Shown piece after piece: positions 1-5,350 of a DNA stretch of 6,030 nt. The notes beneath the pieces are model-generated. The model made no database searches and was not told the origin of the DNA. It saw only the letters and a list, made by a program, of their open reading frames with translations. The position numbers were made by a program, and so were the translations under genes. Within the stretch, counting starts at the first letter, position 1. Each line of letters begins with the position of its first letter. The DNA lies in the NCBI GenBank assembly GCA_946999785.1, contig CAMQEO010000069.1, forward strand, positions 1 through 6,030, given 5' to 3'. The DNA is from an uncultured Atopobium sp. (GTDB lineage Bacteria > Actinomycetota > Coriobacteriia > Coriobacteriales > Atopobiaceae).

Positions 1-559
1 GCCAGCATCTTCCGTTGATAACCTGCTCATTAGCAAGAACAGTTTTACAAACAGGACACCAGTTTACTAAGGAATTTCCACGATACACCAATCCCTTTTC
101 CCACATTTTAATAAACATCCACTGGCCCCAAGTGTAATAGCTTGGATCGCAGGTGTTAAACATGCGCTGGTAATCGTAGGAAAAGCCCATACGCTTCATA
201 GTAGAAATTGCTTGGTTGATATTAGAATATGTCCACGTAGACGGCTCGGTATGATGCTTGATAGCGGCATTTTCTGCAGGTAAACCAAACGCATCAAAAC
301 CCATAGGATGCAACACATCAAATCCACGCATGCGAGCTTGTCGAGCCATTACATCACCTATGGTGTAATTGCGTGCGTGCCCCATATGCAAGTCACCAGA
401 AGGATATGGGAACATCTCAAGCACATATTTCTTAGGACAATCTTTTTTATCATCCGTAGCAAAACTATTGTTTTGTTCCCAAACCTTTTGCCATTTAGTT
501 TCAATCTGTGCTGCGTCGTAAACAGGTATCTCGTGAGCAGCTTGAGAATTTTGTGACAT
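1..559 (-). CDS. leuS: Leucyl-tRNA synthetase, N-terminal part (runs off the left edge)
   Basis: Charges tRNA-Leu with leucine in the cytoplasm. The window holds the first 186 codons of a protein that is usually a little over 800 residues; the rest lies beyond base 1. The class I signature is clear: MFPYPSGDLHMGHARNYTIG, with the HIGH-type motif HMGH at residues 58-61, followed by DVLHPMGFDAFGLPAENAAI at about 81-100, which is typical of LeuS. Near the edge, WCPVCKTVLANEQV with Cys168, Cys171 and Cys185 looks like the start of the zinc-binding module of the editing-domain insertion. The ATG at 559 is supported by an AAGGAG seven bases upstream. It follows the IMP dehydrogenase stop by 11 bases, so the two should share a transcript. 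Nothing suggests decay. The identification is secure; only the missing C-terminal part is unknown. Confidence 0.97.
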   Translation of the reverse strand, partial: MSQNSQAAHEIPVYDAAQIETKWQKVWEQNNSFATDDKKDCPKKYVLEMFPYPSGDLHMGHARNYTIGDVMARQARMRGFDVLHPMGFDAFGLPAENAAIKHHTEPSTWTYSNINQAISTMKRMGFSYDYQRMFNTCDPSYYTWGQWMFIKMWEKGLVYRGNSLVNWCPVCKTVLANEQVINGRCW

Positions 560-566
560 AGAGGCT

Positions 567-572
567 CTCCTT
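567..572 (-). promoter_or_regulatory. Ribosome binding site of leuS, overlapping the upstream stop codon
   Basis: The minus strand reads TAAGGAGAGCCTCTATG. AAGGAG lies seven bases before the leuS ATG, and its first two bases belong to the TAA stop of the IMP dehydrogenase gene. Ribosomes terminating on the upstream gene therefore sit on the leuS initiation site, which favours translational coupling (inference). Confidence 0.8.
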
Positions 573-2085
573 ACCTAAAGTTCATATCGGAATTTGAGTC
601 TTTTAGCATAACATCGTGCGCGCCGCCTTCTACCAAAGACGTAGCAGAAACGCGCGTAATGCGAGCTTTATCACGAAGCTCAGCAAGCGTCAGTGCACCA
701 CAGTTACACATGGTAGAGCGTACCTTTGTAAGCGATCCCTCAACGTTATCTTTAAGTGGTCCAGCGTAAGGAACGTATGAATCAACGCCTTCAACAAATG
801 ACAGAGCTTTCTTTTTACCGCCTAAATCGTAACGCGCCCAGTTGCGTGCACGAGCAGAACCTTCGCCCCAATACTCTTTAACATAGGATCCGTTTACGTT
901 AAGACGACGTGTTGGGCTTTCATCAAAACGTGCAAAATAACGACCCAACATAAGGAAGTCAGCACCCATCGCAAGCGCAAGTGTCATATGATAATCGTAG
1001 ACAATACCACCGTCAGAACATACGGGAACATACACGCCTGTTTGTTCGTAATATTCATCACGAGCACGACAAACATCAATCAAGGCAGAAGCTTGACCAC
1101 GACCAATACCTTTTTGCTCGCGCGTAATGCAAATAGAACCGCCGCCAATTCCAACTTTAACAAAATCAGCGCCACAATCGGCAAGATATCTAAATCCAGC
1201 AGCGTCAACTACATTTCCGGCACCAACTTTTACGCTTGTACCATAGTGCTCGCGAATCCAGTCAATAGTGAGCTTTTGCCACTCAGAAAAACCTTCAGAA
1301 GAGTCAATGCACAATACATCTGCTCCAGCATCTATAAGCAAAGGCACACGCTGCGCATAGTCGCGTGTATTAATTCCTGCGCCAACGATATAGCGTTTGT
1401 GCTCGTCAAGCAGCTCATCTGGACGAGATTTATGAGAATCATAATCCTTACGAAATACCAAAGAAACAAGATTGCCGTTATCATCAACAATGGGAAGCTG
1501 ATTAACTTTTTGCTCCCAAATAATATCGTTACACTCTTTAAGCGAAGTAGATGCATTTGCAGTTATACACTCTGATGCCGCTGTCATAAATTCACGTACG
1601 GGCTTTTGTGGCTCGTCACGAGATACACGATAGTCACGAGATGTTACAATACCGCAGAATTTACCCGTAGGAGTACCATCTTCGGTAACAGGCATAGTGG
1701 TATGGCCAGTACGCTCTTTAAGCTCCAAAACATCAGCAAGCGTCATATCAGGAGTAAGCGTAGAATCAGAAATGACAAAACCAGCTTTATAGCTTTTAAC
1801 CTCACGTACCATTTGTGCTTCATTTTCGGGACTTTGAGAACCGTAAATAAAAGAAATGCCCCCTTCTTGTGCAAGTGCAATAGCAAGACGAGGACCAGAA
1901 ACGGCCTGCATAATAGCTGAGACCATAGGAATGTGCATAGTTATAGAGGGTTTTTCGCCTTTTGCATAGCGCACAAGTGGCGTTTCGAGCGAAACATTAG
2001 ACGGAATGTTCTTACTTGAGGAATATCCTGGTACCAGCAAATACTCCGAAAATGTATGCGATTCTTCCTCAAAAAATTTAGCCAT
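571..2085 (-). CDS. guaB: IMP dehydrogenase, Tritrichomonas-like type
   Basis: Oxidises IMP to XMP with NAD+, the committed step of guanine nucleotide synthesis in the cytoplasm. The protein is 504 residues, normal for the family. The TIM barrel is split by a CBS-pair (Bateman) insert at about residues 102-220, with its second repeat near NQLPIVDDNGNLVSLVFRKD. Visible active-site elements are D261 in CIDSSEGFSEWQK, the catalytic C319 in KVGIGGGSICITREQ, D358 in CSDGGI, MLGRYFA, and the mobile flap with the R418-Y419 pair in ARNWARYDLGGK. The flap argues against GMP reductase. These numbers coincide with those of the T. foetus enzyme, and MAK...HTFSEYLLVPG also matches its N terminus (from memory). 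The start at 2085 is chosen for that match and for AAAGGAG six bases upstream; an in-frame ATG 19 codons earlier has no ribosome binding site. The catalytic loop has GGGSICITREQ where common GuaB has GPGSICTTR. It has its own leader upstream and leuS 11 bases downstream. Confidence 0.95.
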   Translation of the reverse strand: MAKFFEEESHTFSEYLLVPGYSSSKNIPSNVSLETPLVRYAKGEKPSITMHIPMVSAIMQAVSGPRLAIALAQEGGISFIYGSQSPENEAQMVREVKSYKAGFVISDSTLTPDMTLADVLELKERTGHTTMPVTEDGTPTGKFCGIVTSRDYRVSRDEPQKPVREFMTAASECITANASTSLKECNDIIWEQKVNQLPIVDDNGNLVSLVFRKDYDSHKSRPDELLDEHKRYIVGAGINTRDYAQRVPLLIDAGADVLCIDSSEGFSEWQKLTIDWIREHYGTSVKVGAGNVVDAAGFRYLADCGADFVKVGIGGGSICITREQKGIGRGQASALIDVCRARDEYYEQTGVYVPVCSDGGIVYDYHMTLALAMGADFLMLGRYFARFDESPTRRLNVNGSYVKEYWGEGSARARNWARYDLGGKKKALSFVEGVDSYVPYAGPLKDNVEGSLTKVRSTMCNCGALTLAELRDKARITRVSATSLVEGGAHDVMLKDSNSDMNFR

Positions 2086-2091
2086 CCCAAT

Positions 2092-2098
2092 CTCCTTT
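2092..2098 (-). promoter_or_regulatory. Ribosome binding site fixing the IMP dehydrogenase start
   Basis: AAAGGAG on the minus strand, with a six-base spacer to the ATG at 2085. It decides between this start and the in-frame ATG at 2142, which has no purine-rich sequence at a useful distance. Confidence 0.8.
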
Positions 2099-2162
2099 GG
2101 CTCGACCCTGTACTGTAATATATACCGCCCAAAACGATACATGTGTTGCTCTTTGCGTTGCG

Positions 2163-2185
2163 TGTTGTTAATAAGATTAACAACA
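2163..2185 (-). promoter_or_regulatory. Perfect inverted repeat in the IMP dehydrogenase leader, candidate operator
   Basis: Two 9-base arms, TGTTGTTAA and TTAACAACA, are exact reverse complements separated by five bases (TCTTA on the minus strand). The site lies about 80 bases upstream of the IMP dehydrogenase ATG and just downstream of the best promoter candidate, where a repressor could block transcription. The arms are A+T-rich and no run of T follows on either strand, so a Rho-independent terminator is unlikely. The protein that might bind is unknown. The symmetry is seen directly; the regulatory role is inferred. Confidence 0.5.
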
Positions 2186-2203
2186 TATCCGCTTATACCT
2201 TAA

Positions 2204-2240
2204 ATTGTATAGATTGTAGCACCTTTGCAAACCTTTGCAA
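2204..2240 (-). promoter_or_regulatory. Candidate promoter (possibly two overlapping) for IMP dehydrogenase-leuS
   Basis: Reading the minus strand, TTGCAA at 2240..2235 is followed after 16 bases by TACAAT at 2218..2213. A second TTGCAA at 2230..2225 is followed after 15 bases by TACAAT at 2209..2204. The -10 boxes match TATAAT in five of six positions and the -35 boxes match TTGACA in four of six. The elements start one base after the glycosyltransferase stop. Spacers are slightly short, so only one pair, or neither, may be active. Evidence is consensus resemblance and location only. Confidence 0.45.
2221..2240 (-). repeat. Two tandem copies of a 10-base unit
   Basis: The unit TTGCAAAGGT (minus strand) occurs twice head to tail with no mismatch, immediately after the glycosyltransferase stop codon and inside the candidate promoter. 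A 10-base period places both copies on the same face of the helix. It could be a paired binding site, a duplicated -35 element or a chance duplication. Confidence 0.6.
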
Positions 2241-2241
2241 T

Positions 2242-3540
2242 TTATATGTTCTGTGTCCCCTCACTCATAACCTGATCAAAATTAACAGCTATGTCGTGCT
2301 TAGTGGGAACCCATTCAACTTTTTTAAACAAAGCAGCAACCGTAATTGGAATATAGGTCATCATAAAAAGCGGAAACGTAAAGATATTTGCAACCACACG
2401 CCACTTCTTACGTGAATGTATATGCTTTCTTTCGGAAATAGTTGTAATAACACCCAAAATAAAAAACGTAATGTACATAGACAAAAACGTAACAAAAAGC
2501 GACGCGATACACATTGCAAGCTCGGCAGTTGTTGCTATAAAACCATGACTTAAACTTCCAACAATAAGATAAGCTGCATTTATGAAAAACGAAAGAAGCG
2601 TAAGTATCATTCCTGGCGCAACAGTCATAAGCATGTCATACGAAGAAAATCGTTTATGCGAAATACCGTGTATTAAATTCTTGAAATACGAGAAAAATAC
2701 CTGATAGAACCCTTTTGTCCAACGCATACGTTGTGTCCATGACGCTTTAAAGGTGATAGGCTGTTCGTCAAAAAACTCTGCAGGAGCATAACCAATTTGA
2801 ATATCGTGAGCACAACAAAAGGTAGAAAATTGAATATCTTCGGTAAGCGTATGAAAACGCCATCCGTGCATACCGCGTATGATAGGAACCGCAACCATCC
2901 AACCCGAGCCCGAAATTGCACAACTGGTTCCAAGCATCATACGAGCGTTGTTCAAGAACTTGGCTTCGCGCAAAAACCAAAGCGCATATGCAGAACTTAT
3001 CCAGCTAGAATCAAAATTCTTAGAATTTCTATAACTGGTGCAGACAAGATAGCCTGCATCAAAAGCTTGATTCATAATCTCAACGTAGTTAGGCGATAAA
3101 ATATTATCGGCATCCATAATAAAGAATGCATCATACGCATCGGGTTTTTCATCTAAAATTCGGTTAAATGCATAATCGAGAACCCAACTTTTACCCTTGC
3201 GTACAAGGTCATTGCGAGCCCAGGTAATAGCACCTGCGGCTTGTGCTCGTTCAAACGTTTTATCGGTACAAGCGTCTGCAATTACATAGCAATCAATGGT
3301 ACCTTCGTATTTTTGAGAAAGAATCGAGCGAACCAGATTACCAACAACCGACTCCTCGTTATGAGCAGGAATTACAAACGCATATCGATGGTGCTTTTTT
3401 GCTTGAGGCAAAACAACATCGCCTTTGGACATGACGCGAATCAAGTAGACAATTTGATAAAAATACGCAAACGTAAAGAAGAACCAAACAACACCGTTAA
3501 AAATAACGATAGGCGTTATTCCAAGCGCAGTTAAATTCAT
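2242..3540 (-). CDS. Membrane family 2 glycosyltransferase, processive-synthase type
   Basis: Predicted to transfer sugars from an activated donor at the inner face of the membrane, probably polymerising a surface polysaccharide. The protein is 432 residues. An N-terminal membrane segment spans about residues 10-36. The GT-A catalytic domain begins at YAFVIPAHNEE (53-63) and carries IADACTD with D89, the metal-binding DAD at 143-145, TED at 233-235 with the likely catalytic D235, and QRMRW at 270-274, the motif typical of processive enzymes such as cellulose, chitin, hyaluronan and poly-GlcNAc synthases. About three hydrophobic segments follow. There is no PilZ domain. The start at 3540 has GGGAG nine bases upstream; the frame stays open to a GTG at 3642, but that start lacks a ribosome binding site. 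It sits alone between rluD and IMP dehydrogenase, with no deacetylase, export or sugar-nucleotide genes in view, so the product cannot be named. Family confidence is high; substrate is unknown. Confidence 0.88.
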   Translation of the reverse strand: MNLTALGITPIVIFNGVVWFFFTFAYFYQIVYLIRVMSKGDVVLPQAKKHHRYAFVIPAHNEESVVGNLVRSILSQKYEGTIDCYVIADACTDKTFERAQAAGAITWARNDLVRKGKSWVLDYAFNRILDEKPDAYDAFFIMDADNILSPNYVEIMNQAFDAGYLVCTSYRNSKNFDSSWISSAYALWFLREAKFLNNARMMLGTSCAISGSGWMVAVPIIRGMHGWRFHTLTEDIQFSTFCCAHDIQIGYAPAEFFDEQPITFKASWTQRMRWTKGFYQVFFSYFKNLIHGISHKRFSSYDMLMTVAPGMILTLLSFFINAAYLIVGSLSHGFIATTAELAMCIASLFVTFLSMYITFFILGVITTISERKHIHSRKKWRVVANIFTFPLFMMTYIPITVAALFKKVEWVPTKHDIAVNFDQVMSEGTQNI

Positions 3541-3724
3541 ATAGTCTAACTCCCAAATCCTTATGTAAACCCATAGGCAATGGATATACATGACCAAACG
3601 AGTTTGTATATTTATAGTAGCGTAAAAATATGCTATAAGCACTCAAAAAGACAAAAGTTACGAGTCTTTAAAATAATTGCAAAAGAAATGAAAGTCCTAA
3701 GTTTGCAAGCGATACGAGAACTGC
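3541..3724. other. A+T-rich gap before the glycosyltransferase gene
   Basis: These 184 bases hold the glycosyltransferase ribosome binding site (GGGAG at 3554..3550, minus strand) and probably its promoter. The best match I can find is weak: TTGTCT at 3654..3649 and TATTTT at 3630..3625, 18 bases apart, minus strand. A small TGCT-TAT-AGCA stem followed by five T also occurs here (within 3625..3641), but with four base pairs it is too weak to call a terminator for the upstream gene. No RNA gene or credible small coding region is visible. Confidence 0.4.
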
Positions 3725-4741
3725 TTAGATTTTAAGTTTGGCGCATATGCGCTCGCCTTCTGCAGTTCTTCCCATTGATTGAGGTTTAAGCCGTATTAAA
3801 ACCTCGGATAAATCAGACGGGAGCTGATCTAAAAATTGGAGATGCTCATGCGTTATTGGATGGTCAAAAGACATACGCCACGAATGTAAAAACTGCCGTT
3901 GTAATCCCTGATTAAGCGCATCTCCTTTTCTTCCATAGAGCGGATCACCTACAACGCTATGACCAACATAGCGCATATGCACTCTAATTTGATGCGTTCT
4001 GCCTGTATAAAGGTGACACTCGAGCAGCGAATAACCATCGTCTTTTGAGCCCGCTTCAAATCGTTCAAGCGTTTTAAACGTTGTAATAGCTTCGCGTGCA
4101 GCAGGATCTTTGCTTATACACATTTTAAGGCGATTTTTTTTGGAACGGGCAATACCTGTGGTAATAGTACCTTCATCAGGCGTAACATAGCCTTGCACCA
4201 ATACAATATAGCGACGGTCAAACACACGCAGCCGAATTAAATCTTGCAGTGCCTTTTGCGTGGTGTTATCTTTTGCAGCAACCATTAAACCAGTTGTATC
4301 CATATCAAGACGATGAACAATACCTGGACGATCATCACCTTGTAATAATCCTAAATGCTCGTATCCACAATGCGCTACTAAAGCATTAGAAAGCGTGTCA
4401 TCAACGTGACCAGGAGAAGGATGACATACCAAACCTGTTTGTTTTGAAATAACTAACAAATAATCATCTTCATAACGAATATCCAAAGGAATGGATGCAT
4501 TGGGCATAATATGAGATGACAAAGTATTTTCTACTTGTTGAGCAACGCAGATACGATCGCCCATACGAACACGTTCGGATTTAGACAAAGCAAGCGTATC
4601 ATTAATTTCAACTTTTCCCTGTTCAATAAGGTGTGCACAAGCATTACGTGCACCCAATTCAGAACAAGTTGACAAAAAAGAATCAAGTCGCATGCGATCA
4701 TGTTGAGGTGTAACTAAAAGTTGAATATGCGTTTCACTCAT
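3725..4741 (-). CDS. rluD: RluD/YlyB-type ribosomal large subunit pseudouridine synthase
   Basis: Converts specific uridines of RNA, most likely 23S rRNA, to pseudouridine. The 338-residue protein has an N-terminal S4-like RNA-binding domain at about residues 17-65 (RLDSFLSTC...LIEQGKVEIN), then the RluA-family catalytic domain. The signature GIVHRLDMDTTGL at 140-152 carries the catalytic D146. YTGRTHQIRVHM at 245-256 and GDPLYG at 265-270 are further family blocks. Two positions are slightly off the usual wording: SKQTGLVCHP in place of the common NKPxGLxxHP, and R177-Y178 in place of K-Y. The start at 4741 overlaps the lspA stop by eight bases; the frame continues upstream to a TTG at 4798, but that would lie deep inside lspA and precede the normal family N terminus. 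The lspA neighbour matches B. subtilis lspA-ylyB. The exact target uridines (rluD, rluC or ylyB type) cannot be settled here. Confidence 0.93.
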   Translation of the reverse strand: MSETHIQLLVTPQHDRMRLDSFLSTCSELGARNACAHLIEQGKVEINDTLALSKSERVRMGDRICVAQQVENTLSSHIMPNASIPLDIRYEDDYLLVISKQTGLVCHPSPGHVDDTLSNALVAHCGYEHLGLLQGDDRPGIVHRLDMDTTGLMVAAKDNTTQKALQDLIRLRVFDRRYIVLVQGYVTPDEGTITTGIARSKKNRLKMCISKDPAAREAITTFKTLERFEAGSKDDGYSLLECHLYTGRTHQIRVHMRYVGHSVVGDPLYGRKGDALNQGLQRQFLHSWRMSFDHPITHEHLQFLDQLPSDLSEVLIRLKPQSMGRTAEGERICAKLKI

Positions 4742-5237
4742 CGCGCGCCTGATTTCCAGAGAAAACATATGAGTAAACAAAGACTCCACATGCACCAAGC
4801 GTTACATATATGTCAGCAATATTAAAAATAGGAAACGAAATAAACTGTGTTGCAAGGAAATCACATACGGTGTGATACATGAGTCTGTCTATCAAATTAC
4901 CTAAAGCACCTGAAGCGATAAGCATTAATACACATCCAAGATAAAAATTAGTGCATTTACGTATGAGATAGAAAAAAATAACAACAAGAGCTACAAACGC
5001 ACATAGGATAAAAAACGGACGCGCGCCTTCGGCAAAACTAAAGGCGGCGCCACTATTTTCTACGTGATAGAACTCAATAATTCCTTCTAGAAAAGGATGT
5101 TTTGCAAAAAGAGGTAATTGATCTCTTACGATACATTTACTCAGTTGATCAATACTGACCAACACAGCAAAACATATAAACAGAGTTACCAAACAAGGCA
5201 AACTTAAGCCCTGTTGTTTTGACCTCTGTTCTGTCAT
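4734..5237 (-). CDS. lspA: Lipoprotein signal peptidase (signal peptidase II)
   Basis: Integral membrane aspartic protease that cleaves the signal peptide of diacylglyceryl-modified prolipoproteins just before the lipidated cysteine. The protein is 167 residues, normal for LspA. Four hydrophobic segments are visible at about residues 13-30, 74-92, 98-116 and 137-160. The catalytic pair is D117 in GALGNLIDR and D142 in FNIADIYVTLG. The conserved VENSGAAFSF block is at 59-68, and SIDQLSK near 28-34 matches the usual end of the first helix. The start at 5237 has AAAGGA seven bases upstream. The last codons run into the pseudouridine synthase start (ATGAGTGA shared), and ileS lies 113 bases upstream. 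All key residues are present, so the enzyme should be active and of the class inhibited by globomycin (family knowledge). Confidence 0.96.
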   Translation of the reverse strand: MTEQRSKQQGLSLPCLVTLFICFAVLVSIDQLSKCIVRDQLPLFAKHPFLEGIIEFYHVENSGAAFSFAEGARPFFILCAFVALVVIFFYLIRKCTNFYLGCVLMLIASGALGNLIDRLMYHTVCDFLATQFISFPIFNIADIYVTLGACGVFVYSYVFSGNQARDE

Positions 5238-5244
5238 ACACGTA

Positions 5245-5250
5245 TCCTTT
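5245..5250 (-). promoter_or_regulatory. Ribosome binding site of lspA
   Basis: AAAGGA on the minus strand, seven bases before the ATG at 5237, within a purine-rich AAAGAAAGGA stretch. It supports the chosen lspA start. Confidence 0.75.
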
Positions 5251-5270
5251 CTTTATTACAATAAGCATGC

Positions 5271-5302
5271 TGCGCTCAACTTAAGCGTACAAATTGAGCG
5301 CA
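5271..5302 (-). promoter_or_regulatory. Stem-loop or operator between ileS and lspA
   Basis: Arms TGCGCTCAATTT and AAGTTGAGCGCA (minus strand) can pair over 12 positions with one G-U wobble around an eight-base loop, GTACGCTT. The outer nine pairs are perfect Watson-Crick. No T-run follows on the minus strand, where the sequence continues GCATGCTTATTG, so a classical terminator for ileS is unlikely. It could be an mRNA processing or stability hairpin, an attenuator, or a dyad operator for lspA. A weak TATATG box at 5306..5301 overlaps its edge. Confidence 0.5.
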
Positions 5303-5350
5303 TATAGTTGTTTACAAATTACCTCAAAAATCGCATGTAGAACAAGGCGT

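Noticed and set aside
988..1575. A 195-codon open frame on the plus strand
   Set aside because: It lies entirely antisense to the IMP dehydrogenase gene, its translation resembles no known protein, and it has no ribosome binding site. It is a shadow of the real gene.
571..2085. GMP reductase instead of IMP dehydrogenase
   Set aside because: The CBS insert and the flap with the R418-Y419 pair are IMP dehydrogenase features that GMP reductase lacks.
571..2142. Longer IMP dehydrogenase starting at the ATG at 2142
   Set aside because: The additional 19 residues are not in the family, and the ATG at 2085 has a good ribosome binding site and matches the family N terminus.
2086..2241. Purine riboswitch in the IMP dehydrogenase leader
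   Set aside because: I looked for the conserved purine aptamer core and its loop-loop elements and did not find them.
2143..2415. A 90-codon plus-strand frame crossing the IMP dehydrogenase leader
   Set aside because: More than half is antisense to the well-supported glycosyltransferase, and there is no ribosome binding site or recognisable domain.
3625..3641. Small hairpin with five T as a terminator after the pseudouridine synthase
   Set aside because: The stem has only four base pairs, is A+T-rich in its surroundings and lies about 85 bases past the stop codon; it is too weak to call.
5238..5350. T-box leader or Rho-independent terminator between ileS and lspA
   Set aside because: There is no T-box core sequence, the hairpin at 5271..5302 is not followed by a T-run, and a T-box would be expected upstream of ileS, outside the window.
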